A stretch of 64,000 nucleotides of DNA from Voacanga thouarsii (taxonomy: Eukaryota; Streptophyta; Magnoliopsida; Gentianales; Apocynaceae): the NCBI GenBank assembly GCA_026120185.1, contig JANUWF010002421.1:62001-126000 (forward strand). Reading direction: 5' to 3'. This document shows positions 33,761-45,370 of this stretch, in pieces. The translations under genes and the position numbers were made by a program. Under the pieces are notes generated by a model. That model was not told the origin of the DNA. It saw nothing but the letters and a program-made list of their open reading frames with translations, and searched no databases. Each line of letters starts with the position of its first letter. Position 1 is the first letter of the stretch.

Positions 33761-34120
33761 GTTCTTAATGGTCAGAGACTAGCTCGAAAGCCTCTCCAGA
33801 CCATCTTTCTGGAACCCTACATTCCCTCCCACTACGACGAGGCTTTGTTTGTACCGGTTCTTGAGGTAAAGGACCACACACATTAATGTAAACAAAGCCC
33901 AATATCTCATTGACTCTATCAGCTTTTTAGGTGAACGACCTTTTGGTCATTTTTCCTATAAAGTAGGATTCACACTGAGGCCAAGTTTTCAATCTTAATG
34001 AGCCTAAGGGCCCATCAAGGATTAATCTCTTAATCCTGGTTGAGTTAATATGACCCAACCTTATATGCCAAATATACGAGTCATTAACATTGGTCTTTCT
34101 CTTCCTACTTAAATATTCAG
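33761..34120 (-). pseudogene. pol: C integrase with ~740-bp internal deletion
   Basis: Compared with B, sequence equivalent to about 11683-12424 is missing at a joint near 33866. The phrase CGGTTCTTGAGG, which belongs at the C-terminal side of integrase, is directly followed by TAAAGGACCACACAC, which belongs near the first catalytic aspartate. The deletion removes the second aspartate, the catalytic glutamate and the GYPKGTKGGYFY region. The HHCC finger region remains near 33960-34080 with substitutions. The domain cannot work. Confidence 0.8.
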
Positions 34121-34560
34121 ATTAAACATTATTTATTTGATTCTTTGTAGGATTTAAAAAGAATAAGTTTTCATATATGTGCCCAGAACAAAAAACTTCT
34201 CCATTTCTACTGATAGTAATACCAGAATGGAAAGAAATAGAATATCCCTGATTTATAACTTTGTAACTGAAACTAAATTCTATCCAAATCTAGGTACATA
34301 TAAAATATCTTTCAAAATCACTACTCTATTATAATAAAAAACAAGATTCAGTTCTCCCACTCCAAGAGGTACTCTATTTCCTACTCGTAGTCCATGCTCG
34401 CCCTTCTAGAGTCTCCTTATCTTCCTAAACCCCTGCAAGGTGTTATAGATGTGATTAGTGGCTTCAGAATCAACAATCCAAGTAGAAGTTGATCCAACCA
34501 TTGAAACTGGCTCTAGATAGAGAACAATACCTATAGAGTTTTTCTTAGCCTAAAGCTCTG
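34121..34560 (-). pseudogene. pol: C protease, catalytic glycine replaced
   Basis: Minus-strand DNA follows A and B closely. The catalytic loop reads WIVDSEATNH near 34460-34490: the glycine of D-S-G-A is glutamate (GGA to GAA). The rest of the protease (SLQGF, LRVGN and LYVP.F.QN equivalents) is present with small indels such as near 34262-34290. A and B show different changes or none at this codon, so the three lesions arose separately. Confidence 0.8.
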
Positions 34561-35335
34561 GACACTCATTTTTCTAGTGTCCCTTCTGCCCGTACTTGAA
34601 GCACTTACCTTTTGGCTTGTTGGGCTGGTTCATGGGCTGGGCTTCTACGTTTTCTTTCTTCTTCTTGAACTTCTTGGGCTTGAGCCTAGTTCTGGAAGAA
34701 GAAGCCCTAGCAATCACAGCCTTGGACTGTGGCTTTATGTCCTTCTCCGCTACCTGAAGCTCTTTCATTAACTTAGTTAAACTCATGTTTAACTTATTCA
34801 TATTATAGTTCAACTTGAACTGAGTATAAAAGCTCGACAGAGATTTGAGAACCATGTCCACTTGACTCTCGGGGTCAATAACAGCCCCTAAGACTTCCAT
34901 TTCCTTGAAAGTAGCAATCATTTTGAGCATATTCTCCCTGACTAATGCTCCCTCATCCTTTTTAGTGTTTATGATAATCCTAAGAGCTTCCTGCCTTGCG
35001 AACCAGCTCTTATCAGTGAACATTGTGGCTAGTGACTGGCTAATGTCGTACATAGTGGCCATGTGATAGTATTTGGACTGGAGTACATTAGATATAGAGG
35101 CCAACATGTAGCAACTAGCCATCTCGTCGGCCTTCTTCCATACCTTCTCAACCTCGCACTCAACATCAGTAGAACCTTCCCTGATAACATGGTAGGTTTT
35201 GTAGAGGACATACTTACACTTTTCGGCTGTGAATATTATGTCCAAGTTCCTTTTTTAGTCCACATAATTTGGAACCATTAACTTATTCTCTTGAAGAATA
35301 ACGGCCAAATGACTAAAAGAATCTCCACTAACCAT
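34561..35335 (-). pseudogene. gag: C gag, open for 223 codons, knuckle damaged
   Basis: A start codon at 35333-35335 matches those of A and B. A stop (TAG near 35254) follows the N-terminal part, then 34574-35245 is open: MDIIFTAEKCKYVLYKTYHV, ASCYMLASISNVLQSKYYHM, SLATMFTDKSWFARQEALRI, FYTQFKLNYNMNKLNMSLTK, and the basic stretch before the knuckle. The knuckle reads KCFKYGQKGH with the second cysteine changed to tyrosine and then a stop in place of tryptophan. It is the longest open gag in the window, but not complete. Confidence 0.85.
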
Positions 35336-37075
35336 TTCTGAAAAATCAAAAAATAAAGAAATCTCAGTTTATGGCAAAACAAAAATAATTTGTGCACTTT
35401 ATCCTCATATTAAATCCGATAATAGTTAACCCTCTCACTATTATCTTTAATATGATTAATTTGGCTCTTAGAAAAACTGACATAGCTTCTTGAGAAGATT
35501 AACAGTTTCCTAAACTAAGTGTATTAACCATCACAAATTAATTTCCCTTATAGGTAATAATCTAGAAGATAACTCCATCGATGGGATGGCCGTTTCTTCT
35601 CATTTCCTATGGACATTCCTCGCACTATAACCTCCAACATGGGTTGGCCGATCATAACACTTATCTCGAGTTATTAATTACATCCATTCATTAGTTCTAG
35701 ATCCTTGTGGTAGCCTTAACCTATACAGGTTCACTCCCAGAGTGACGTGAGGGGACTTATGATCTTTAATGAGGATCGTGGTGAAAGTTGTGGAGCCGTT
35801 GGAACCCTTCTCCCACTTAATCTTTTAAAACAACGATTTTTAAAGAAAATATCATTTTGAAAATATCCCATTAAGTATCCTTTAACTCTTTGTAAAATAT
35901 CTAAATTCATAAATCTTTATGTAATGATAAAATCCTTTAAGAGATTTTCTATGAATTTATTTTACATAGTTAAGAACTTAATGATTTCCAAAAATTTCCT
36001 TTTAAACTTTCTAGAAACTTTAGTCTCAAGTTTAATTTGACAAAAATAGTTTTCTAGTGTAAAAGTAAAGCAAAATGGATTTCTATTTTATCTTACAAAA
36101 GTATCTAAATCCAAAATATTTTCTATGTCAAGGATTAAATCCTTTGAGAAAATATCTACGGATTATTTTTTTGTCCAAGTTAAAAATAACCATTTTTAAT
36201 TTGAAAAATATTTTTCTTGTCATAAATTTCCCAAAGACTTTAGTCTTTGAGAAAACGTGCACATAGGGTACAAAAAAGAATTAAGCATGCTAGAAAACTG
36301 TAAATGTTTTTCTGCTTTTCTAATTTTTTAACCTAAGTATCCAAATAATTGAAATAAACACATTAATTAATTAATTGTCTTGTTTAATCCTAAATTTCCT
36401 TTAGTATTATTTTTCAAGAAAAATATTCAAAGAATATTAACTATTGTAATAAAAATAACTTCGTCTGGTATGGGACAAAAAAAAAAAAATCCCTTGGTCT
36501 AGTGCACCCGCGACACTGGATTATGGCCCATGGAAAAACCCATGGACCACGAACCGGGGGCGAGTGCTCGCGACTCGGGTGCCCATGCAAAAGCTTTCAT
36601 GAGGACGGAAACCGAGCTTCAGCGAGGAAGCTTCGTCATCGTGGTGTTGAGCCGAGGCCATCTCGGGCCCGGCTATGGTTCCAAGCCATGACTGGCTTGG
36701 GTGGCTTCGGCTCCCCTCTCATCAGCAATACGGCTTGGCTGAACGGCTCGGCTCCATGTGGCTTAGCTGCTACAATATTCATCTTCTTCATTTTTCCTTT
36801 GCACTTTCAGACGCTTCTTTGCTTCGTTTTTTACATAGATTTCATTAGAAATCATCTAAAACAATCCACAAATGCCTATGCCTTTAATTATAGATTTACA
36901 TGAATACTATGAAAGCCACAAAAATTAATTATAGAGGTTCCTATGTCTCAACAGTGAGATGTACAGAGCAAGAACTACTCATACCAGAAAGCACGAAGGA
37001 TCACAGATTATGATAAAACAATCATCTGGTCGTTTTTATTTACTAACATGCATCTTATATTGCCATATAAACCTG
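35336..37075 (-). other. C untranslated leader with GC-rich block
   Basis: It contains the conserved stretch 35450-35830 and a shorter GC-rich block at about 36500-36770. An extra AT-rich insertion (TCCTCATATTAAATCCGATA region near 35400-35455) is absent from A and B. No reliable ORF. Confidence 0.65.
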
Positions 37076-37087
37076 GCTCTAATACCA
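37076..37087 (-). promoter_or_regulatory. C primer-binding site, one mismatch
   Basis: The minus strand reads TGGTATTAGAGC (iMet type TGGTATCAGAGC, one C-to-T change), two bases inside the LTR. Confidence 0.88.
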
Positions 37088-37089
37088 CT

Positions 37090-38124
37090 TGAAAGTAAAT
37101 ATGGCAAGAAATGAAACTTACTGAAGCATGTCACAGAACAGAGAAAACGCAGAAAAACAGCGGAAGAGCTATATTTTTTTTTACCTCTGCATTTTATCGT
37201 TTGTCTAGGATGTGCCGGCGATCTTGTTTGAACCACTATTGGTTCTGTGATCCTTTCTTTAGGCTGTTGTCCCGCAAGTCGTCGGCTCTGTCTAGGCATC
37301 AACGCAATGCTTCAAGTCTTTCGAAATATAACCCGTGCCTGAAAGCCTGGTGAAGGATAAGAACGAAGAGGGTGATCTTCCTTTTTTGACTGAATGCTAT
37401 CAAGCATTAATTAGAAAAGTTTCACTTTTCTATTCTTCCTATTGAATAGCACAGAGAACACAGTCTCCAGAGAGAAGAAGAAAAGCTACCTCTGTTCACT
37501 TGAATCCCAACTCCTTGATAATAGGCTATTACCCGAACATTCAAAAATCAAACAGAGGTAATAGAATCAGAGAAGCCCTAAAGCCTATATCATGTTAAGC
37601 CATTAATCAGGCCTATGGCCCAGTTCATTGGGTTATGCCTTTAATTCAATTTAATTATTCTTGGACTAGAGCCCAATAATTAAATTAATTAAATAACCTA
37701 AATGGACTAATACAATCCTCAAGCCTTGGCCCAGTTCATTCAGTTAAGTCTTTAAATCAATTCAATTATTCCTAGACTAATACAAGTCCAATAATTAAAT
37801 TAATTAAATAATCCAAATGGGCCAATATATATAATTCTCTCCTTTTTGACCTTTTATTTTATTGTAGCCCAATAAATAAACTAGGCTACTTGAACAAAAT
37901 AAAATCCATTTTATACAAGACCAATCCCTCAATCCAAAACCATTAGAACTTTTGGGCTATTCCGACGACCAAAAGACATATCGCCTTGGCAACTAAAATG
38001 ACCAAAATACCCCTGTTATAAAAATATCTGTATTTTATATTTTAAATATTTCCTAATATCATCATAAGAAAATATTGACCCTAAGGACAATGCTGCATTA
38101 GCAAAGTCTCTGATCTACAGGGTC
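37090..38124 (-). repeat. C 5' LTR, inner part
   Basis: It starts TGAAAGTAAATATGGC. The first ~700 bases are poorly alignable with A and B, while 37900-38120 match them closely. It continues at 42536 after element D. Confidence 0.82.
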
Positions 38125-38190
38125 TGAAACCCCACTTAAAGCCAACCTTAGAGTAAGGGGGTCGGGATGCATATCTGATTATCTTGCATG

Positions 38191-38191
<1 letters not shown>

Positions 38192-38242
<51 letters not shown>

Positions 38243-38251
38243 TGTATGTAT
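38192..38251. repeat. (AT)n then (TATG)n microsatellite in D
   Basis: About 24 bases of AT followed by about nine TATG units. The shorter copies at 59480 and 52880 lack this length, so it grew after insertion. Confidence 0.93.
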
Positions 38252-38421
38252 GTTTTTGAATGATTTTATGTACTTTAGAATTATGATTTATAGGTTAAAA
38301 AGCTTAGTTATGGTTATTGAGTAGGAAAAGGTAAAATGGTAATTTTGCTTGAGGTCCAAATAGGAAGATAGCTTGAGGATTAGATAAGAAGAATATTTGG
38401 GTGAGAAAATAAGAACAAGAG

Positions 38422-38485
38422 TTGTTGTGGTTTAGTGGTTAGAGCTTTGGAATTTATCTCTAAGGTCATGAGTTCAAATCCCATC
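38422..38485 (+). ncRNA. tRNA-like (A box / B box) segment in D
   Basis: TGGTTTAGTGGTTAGAGC (38428-38445) resembles a tRNA A box, and GAGTTCAAATCCC (38470-38482) a B box, spaced as in a tRNA. A clover leaf is not well formed, so this is a tRNA-derived relic and not a tRNA gene. Sister segments are at 52659-52720 and 59661-59720. Confidence 0.55.
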
Positions 38486-38989
38486 ATTTAAGTTTTTATC
38501 ATGATTATCTTAGTTGAGTTTGAATTTTATTTTTCTTACATTCCATAAAGATAGGAATGTTGTCCTAGGGGAGACATGAAGAGAATGTCCTAATCCTATC
38601 ATCATGTCTTAAGAATAATTCTAGAGGAATTCTTGTCCTTTTATTACCTCTAGCTTGTCCTAACACCTTCATAAATTAAATTTGTTAAAAAAATTATCAA
38701 AATTCATCTTTTTAATTCCAGAAAATTCAGTAAGGATCTCTTGTCTTTGAATTTTGAAAATGGATCTTGGAAGTTGGAGGATTGACTGAAAATAGGAGAG
38801 GAGTTAGGAAAGGTTTCTAAGGGAAATTAATCACCATGGTTGAACCTTCAAACTCATCTTCATAATGATCATGTTCTTTGTGGAAGAAACTTGGAAATTT
38901 TCTAGATTCTTGAGCAGCCTAACCTTTGAAAAACACAGCTAGCTTTCTTACTCATTTACTGTCAGAAATATGGCCAATTTATTCAGCTT

Positions 38990-40080
38990 GAAGAGTGAAA
39001 ATTCTGTGCAATTTAGACTGCACAAAAACTGCACAAACCAGAAAAAAAAATCTGGGCAGTTTTCGCTGCATAGCAGCCTGGAATCGAAGCTGTTTCTTCT
39101 GCCTTCAGGCCAGCAAAACTCCTCTGCAATTCCTCCATAAAGAAGGCTGGAAACCAGCTTTTAAAGGACTCTCAAACACCTCTCAAAAACCTCTACAAAT
39201 TGGGCTGGAATATTGTAGAAAAACTGCACAGAAAATTGCAGCAAACATTCGGACCATAGAACACCTTGAAACCAGAAATTTCCAGCTTTGTTCCCTTAAG
39301 GCCTAGACCAAACAAACCCCCCTCAAACCTCTGTAAAATGACCCTTGTTTGGCCATGAACTAAACACCATTAACCTCTCCACTTACCTTGCACACTTGGA
39401 CTCCATGACCACACCTCAAATATCTTCTAAGATCACTCCATTCAAACTACAATTTAAAAATTTCCAACATTTACTCCATGAAAACACCCTTGTACTAGGC
39501 TTCATAACTAGAAATTTCTCTGCCATTGAGCTCTGAATTTCAGCCAACCTTAAAGCTCCATCAATCTTCATTCATTTCAGCAAAACATAACAGTCCAGCC
39601 GGCTCCATTGCAGCTCCAAGAATCCTCCATCAATCAAACACCAAACATATCCTATACCTCAAACCACTCCTCAAATCTCTCCATTTGAATTTCAAACAAT
39701 CAGATTTCTCTCTTCCTCTCTAAGCTGAAAACTGAAATTCCTGAACTCCCTAAACCATTCAGCCAGCACTCTCCAGAATTCGTGCACACCTTTTTCTCAA
39801 ATTCTCTCCATTTTCACCAAGAACACCAAGAACACAGACTACCTTTCTTCAAGCCAAAAACCACTCTAAACACCTCCAATCCCTCTCAAAAACTCCAAAT
39901 TACCCCTACATACTTCCTAGAGTTCATTTCTGGAATTTATAACACTAAATCTCGAAAACAAGAAAGTGCATTCGGATAAAAAACCAGGTTTTTCTTGAAG
40001 GTTTCAAGAACATCATCAAGGTAACCAAGAACAACTCCTTTGTTCATCCTCTTCCATTCAACCTTCAACGTATCATCCTA
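38990..40080 (+). other. D interior, C- and A-rich, no coding signal
   Basis: The plus strand is rich in CTCCA and AACC phrases and so lacks stops in places (38995-39306, 39345-39536, 39782-39979), but these frames match no protein I know and are not kept in the sister LTR. I read it as LTR sequence. Confidence 0.6.
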
Positions 40081-40082
40081 AT

Positions 40083-40084
<2 letters not shown>

Positions 40085-40150
<66 letters not shown>
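40085..40150. repeat. (CT)n microsatellite in D
   Basis: About 66 bases of pure CT just before GGCCAAAATGGTGG. The sister LTR has only about 20 bases of GA at 51030-51048 at the same place. Confidence 0.95.
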
Positions 40151-40152
<2 letters not shown>

Positions 40153-40689
40153 CCAAAATGGTGGATTACAACCATGGCTGTTTTTCTCCACTCATGCACA
40201 ATTCAAAACTCTCAATTGCGTGAACCTTCTTAAATCTTCATCGAAGTACACATCAATCAAGTATTTCTCCTTAATTCTTCTTTTTATTTCTAAATTCATG
40301 TCTCTTAGATGTTGATAGGGAGAATAAAATATGAATGGGGGATTGAGTATATGTATATGAATGAAGGGGTTGAGATTAGGACATGAGAATGGTTGTGTAT
40401 GTTTAAGATATATTGATTTTCTTGAGAATCAATGTATGTTCGTCTTGTCTTAAGGAAATTATGGATGTTTAAAGCATGTTAGATATTATGACACCTTTGG
40501 TGAATAGGATTTTTTTGTTCTTATCTCCTTTGAAGCCATGATTATGATTATGCCTAGTAGGGATTTGGCCATGTGATAGCATGTGTTGATTTAAGCCTAT
40601 GCTCATGAATGGATGGGTTTAATGTTTATTATTGGAGAATGTGGTCATGATCTTCTTTAGCAATAGGAACCATGATTATGTTCGTGTTG

Positions 40690-41300
40690 ATCCTAGGTTA
40701 TTTTAATTAGCAAATTTTATTACCTTAATTAAAATTATCACTATATTTTTCTCTAAAGATTTCGAAATTCCTAGGAAGTTTTGGAAAATAGAATATTAAA
40801 TGAAATATTGACATTTTACTAGTCAAATAAATAATATCTTTTATTAAAAATAATATATATATATATATAATAGTAAATAAGATCTTTTATATAAATAATC
40901 ATAAACAAAATATTAATGACCTTGTAGACCATAGTTCAAAATTTTACCTATATTCATAAATATTATTTCTATTAAAATTTGTTTGTTATTTATTAAACAA
41001 AAATTTAATATAATTCATTTATTATTAATTTTATTTATTGCTAATTATTTATTATCTATTAAAAATTAATTGTAATTTATTATTTATTTATAATAAAACT
41101 ATTTTTAAATTACCATTTACTAATATTAATTAGGATTGTTTAATATTTAAACCCTAGTTTATTTATTAACAATAGTACTCAAGATTTATTATTTGAACAT
41201 ATAACTTATTAATAATTATTTTAGAACCCCTAGTTATTTTAACTTATCAAACTAGACTTATTTTATAAAATCCTTTATCATCTAGCCTTAAAGCTTAGGA
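40690..41300 (+). other. Very AT-rich tract in D
   Basis: A 600-base stretch almost without G or C, with TTATTTATTA-type phrases. The equivalent part of D2 (49970-50480) contains the (AAT)n repeat. Confidence 0.6.
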
Positions 41301-42535
41301 TATTAAGGTCATGATTGTCATTAGTTGAACTAGAGATTATTTATGTAAGCGAGTATAGCTCGAGTATAACCTTATGTCTTGTATTTACCCCAGGCGGGGT
41401 TAGGTCAGCCTTGGAGGATTTTTGTTGAGTTCAAACAAGCAAAGAATCAGGTAAGCTCCTGCATGGAATTATTTGAAGACAAAAAATTACTATGGCAAGC
41501 CAAATGTGATGTGTATAGACATTCATTTTGTAAAGGAAATTAAAAACTGTTCTCCTTTTTATTTCAGTCAAGAAAATCATTTGAAAATTAAACAAGAAGT
41601 TTTACACAAAATACTAATCTCTTTCTAAAACCCAACATTAACAAAAATTTTAGAAACCCTTAATTGCTATTTCCAAGTAAATCAATGCATGATCAATTTT
41701 CTCCCAAGTGGGACAATCAACGTTGAGTACTCAATAAGGGTAGGCTAGTAGTACTAGTTTGAAGAGCAATAACGAGTCTTCTAGCAGGAAGCCACCTCTA
41801 AAAAATGAACTCAACTTGGAGAAGCGACAGTACTACTTAGTCAGGCTGTCCGAACTAGCAAGTTTCAGTCAAGTGGACTGTGTGTTTCCGGAGTGGACAA
41901 CCGGTAAGTTTGGGTGTAGAGATGGAGAAGTATCTCACTCGGTAGGCCGTACACCTACCTTTTGTCAGCATGCTCAACATGTGGCAGTCTAACCAACAGT
42001 ATGCTCAATGTGTGGCATACTAACTATGTGGTCATAGGGCCCAACGTGTGGTAACCCATGGCTACCCCTTTGAGTGGTTTTATTTATTGTGCACATGTAT
42101 GGTTTGAAAAGCAAAACACAACTCTTTATTTTCAATATTTATTTAATGCTTACCAATACTTTCTCTTATGACACTTTTACAACTTGCATACATGAACTGT
42201 TTTACCTATAACACTTAAAACACACATGGGCTTACTGAGATTTTTATCTCATCACCTTTTATGCCATGTTTTTAGGTTGATCCAACTATGGAGGCCAATA
42301 GCTAGATTTGTTGCTTATGCTTTGAAGACTTTATATTATTTTTCTTTTGTGATGTTTTGAGAGATGGTAACAAGCGATTTATTTTAGATTTGTTCATGTA
42401 TTTTTGGGTTGTAATAAGATTAATTTAAAAGTATTTCTTTTCTTTTATTTTATGTGACCTAGTTATAAAGATCCCTTGCCCTATGGACGGGACAACATCT
42501 CCAGCCCTGTTAGGCTTAGGTGGTGGGGTTTTTCA

Positions 42536-43359
42536 AGGTGTAATGATTAAAATACCCTTCTACGCATTTCCGTACATTTAGAGAGGAATGGTGTACTAAC
42601 ACCTCTCTAAAAGACATCTACCATCCTTAGACCTCTAGTCCAATGATCGATGACTCCTGGAATGTTTTCACTTTCTAAGGGAGCTACCCTAAAGTAAACA
42701 TCCAAGTCATGTTCCCCTAGAGCCTAGATTTTTAGATCATTTGAACAGTCACAAGGGGTGATATATCATGGAAGCTATCTTGTATAAGTCTGTCTTAACT
42801 AATTAGTCACATATACCCAACATATAAGTATATTGGTTCTACGATAGAACCTCAGCTGCGGTATATCAAAGTAAATGCTTCCAGCTTCATCAGACTACCA
42901 ACTCATACTCAAGCGGTAGAGTACTAGTCCACGCTGTAGCAGTAGTAGTTTGGGTTTCTTCTAAATAGTACTTTTAAAAATCACTATTACAGATCCTATT
43001 CTACATATTTGAAATACGCTTATGCTATGAAGTGAGTAGACTACTCACTGGTTAAAGGTAAGCCATTCTCCATTTGAAATTCATAACACAAAAACCTAAA
43101 CATGGTGAAAGAACACAATAACCGATTCTTATCAATCGGTTAATAACAAACGTTTATGTGTTAAGTATGTGGTCTATACCTTACTGTGAAAGACCACCAT
43201 TCACATGGATCATTTATTTAAATACAATGGATCTTTTCCAAACGTAAATCAAGCACAACTAAAGTGTAAATTCACAAATAAATTTTGAGAATAAATTATT
43301 TTATTAATAAATTCGATAATTACATCAGAAACCTAGTCTAGGGGGCATACATTTCAACA
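42536..43359 (-). repeat. C 5' LTR, outer part
   Basis: It continues the LTR after D, from AGGTGTAATGATTAAAAT to CATACATTTCAACA. It matches A 4035-4855. The next bases AACTT belong to the flanking fragment H. Confidence 0.85.
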
Positions 43360-44808
43360 AACTTATACTCTATGGCTTAAGTATGAGTTGGTGATTTTAC
43401 GAAGCTAGAAGCATATGCTTTGATATATTATAGTTGAGGTTCTATTGTAGGATGAATATGCTTGTATATTGGGTATATATTACTAGTTAGTTAAGACAGA
43501 CTTGTATAAGATTATTTCTATACTATATCACCCCTTGTGATTATCTGAATAATCTAAATATGAAGGCCCTGGGAAACATCGCTTGGATGTTTCCTTTAGG
43601 GTAGCTCCTTTGGAAAGTGGAAACATTCCAAGAAGTCATAGATCATTGGACTAGAAGTTTAAGGATGGTAGATGTCTTTTAGAGAGGTGTTAGTACACTT
43701 TTTCTTCTCTAAATGAATGGAGATTTGTAGAGGGGTATTTTAGTATAGGTCAGAGACATTGATAACGCAACATTATCCTGATGGTCAATATTTTCTTATG
43801 GTGTTATTAGAAAATATTTAAAATGTAAAATATAAATATTTATATAGCATGAGTATTGTGGTCATTTTAGTAGCCAAGGCAGGCGATGTGTCTTTTTTGT
43901 CCTCGGAATAGCCCATAAGTCCTAATTAATTTTGGGTCGAGGAAATGATCTCGGTTAAAGAGGATTTTATTTTATTCAGGAAGTCTAAATAATTATTAGA
44001 TTGGAACAAAAAAAAAGGTTGAGAGGAATTAAATTAAATTTATTATCTGATTTAATTGGTTAATTAATTATTTGGTCCTGAACCTAGACTAAATAATTGG
44101 AAAGGTTAACCTGGGCCTAAATTAGATAAAAAGGCTTGAATAATTATATTGGTCTATTTGAGCTCATTAATTATTTATTGGGCTATTTTTATAAACCCAG
44201 GAAATACATAATTAAGTTTTATTATTTATAGGCTTTTTTGAGTTTGTGAATAAATAATAATATTTTCAGGCCTAATAGCTTGGACCAAAGGATTTGTTTT
44301 TCTTCATAGAATAGAAGAGTTTAGGACTAGCTAAACGTCTTTTGTGAATGATATCTTGATAATCTTCGGATGGTTTTGAAATATTGAAATCCCGGTAGTC
44401 TAATTATCAGATAGGCCGTGTATTTTTTATATACTACTGTGAACAGAAAAAAAAAATACAAGAAGTTATGTTCAATTCTCTCTCCATCCTTTTTTTCCTA
44501 CTTGATATTGCTAATTTTGATTGCAGAGTGTCAAGAGAAAAAGACTGTATTTTCTCACTTGAATTGTTTTCCCCAATGGCTGTTAGGCTGATGAGTATTC
44601 CGAGAACTGGAGAGCAGATTCCTGTTATTCAGTTATCTTCCTCAATGCCAAAGAAAATCTTAAAGCATAGAGATAAAAAATGATAAAAATCTTCCACTGT
44701 GTTTTTCCTGCTTTTTTTGCTTCTGTGTTGTCTAGTATGCATGCTTCGCGTTTGTTTTTAAGCTTAAAAAACAAGGAGTAGAAGGAGGAACTCTTTAAGA
44801 AGAAATCT
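43360..44808 (+). repeat. H: opposite-strand LTR fragment of the A/B/C family
   Basis: Reverse complement of the family LTR, from the CTCTATGGCTTAAGTATGAG region through the TATA-like TATTTATATAG (about 43838-43848) to near the LTR inner end. It lies directly beside C in the opposite direction, so C probably inserted into it. The last ~350 bases do not align well with A or B but resemble a diverged U5. It ends at element I. Confidence 0.75.
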
Positions 44809-45358
44809 TGAGGCATTTATAATACTTTCTTAAGGTATTATTTGCACCCACTACACAAAGAATTTGTTACAGGGTTAAGACATATTACCTCTATTACACA
44901 ACAAGAATGTCAAAGAATCAAGACAGTAAATATTCTTATCTCTCAAAAAGGATGATCAATAATAATCTTTATGAAACTCTAAAAAAAATAATAATAAATG
45001 TTATGACAAGAAACAAGCTATTTATAGGAATCTTATAGTTACAACCTTTACAAATGATCAGTCATATTTGACACCTTTCATCAAGCCATAACTTAACAAA
45101 TGATCAACCATAACTATTCACTAATGATCCTTCATGATAGGTCATTCCTCTAGTCATAACCTTTTGTTATGTTAAAACACCTTTGTAAATACTACTTCAA
45201 AGTAGATGTTTCTAATGAAGAGATACCAAAAACAACTTTGGAATATGGACATTATAGAAATGATATCTGTAGTCACATTTCATTTACAAACTATTCTTAT
45301 ATTAGTTGAGGTCAAGTCCCATTGCTTAAGCATGCTACTTGAGCCAGCTACTTCAACA
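44809..45358 (-). repeat. I 3' LTR
   Basis: About 550 bases ending GCTACTTCAACA on the plus strand. The left border is set at TGAGGCATTTATAATACT and is not certain, since no partner LTR is present. Confidence 0.6.
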
Positions 45359-45370
45359 ATTCCCCACTTA
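45359..45370 (-). promoter_or_regulatory. I polypurine tract
   Basis: The minus strand reads TAAGTGGGGAAT directly before the LTR. Confidence 0.75.

Larger units (their letters stand above)
38125..42535 (+). mobile_element. D: 4.4-kb solo LTR of a long-LTR Ty3/gypsy chromovirus
   Basis: It interrupts the 5' LTR of C between CTACAGGGTC and AGGTGTAATG. It begins TGAAACCCCACTTAAAGCC and ends GGTGGGGTTTTTCA (TG..CA; the ends also form a short imperfect inverted repeat). A homologous sequence at 49173-52958 lies directly beside the PPT and integrase end of chromovirus F, which identifies this family as an LTR, probably of the Tekay/Del type. No coding region is seen. The duplication is imperfect (GGGTC/AGGTG or similar), so the site is only fairly clean. 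Confidence 0.75.
31777..43359 (-). mobile_element. C: Angela-like Ty1/copia element, host of S1, with D inserted in its 5' LTR
   Basis: Minus-strand element of the same family as A and B: a partial 3' LTR (31777-32161), PPT, RNase H, RT, shortened integrase, protease, gag, leader, PBS (37076-37087) and a 5' LTR split by element D (37090-38124 and 42536-43359). Its 3' LTR begins abruptly at the position equivalent to about 1.6 kb into the family LTR, exactly at the end of S1, so S1 most likely inserted there. C is more decayed than A or B. Confidence 0.87.

Noticed and set aside
36502..36903. 133-aa ORF in the C leader
   Set aside because: Antisense to the element and not conserved in A or B.
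38422..38485. A functional tRNA gene
   Set aside because: A and B boxes are readable but acceptor and anticodon stems do not pair well; it is inside an LTR and repeated in its relatives.
38995..39979. Three plus-strand ORFs in D as a gene
   Set aside because: Composition-driven open frames, not kept in D2, with no recognisable domain.
38125..42535. A DNA transposon with terminal inverted repeats
   Set aside because: The inverted similarity is short and imperfect, no transposase is seen, and the related D2 lies next to a PPT and gypsy integrase as an LTR should.
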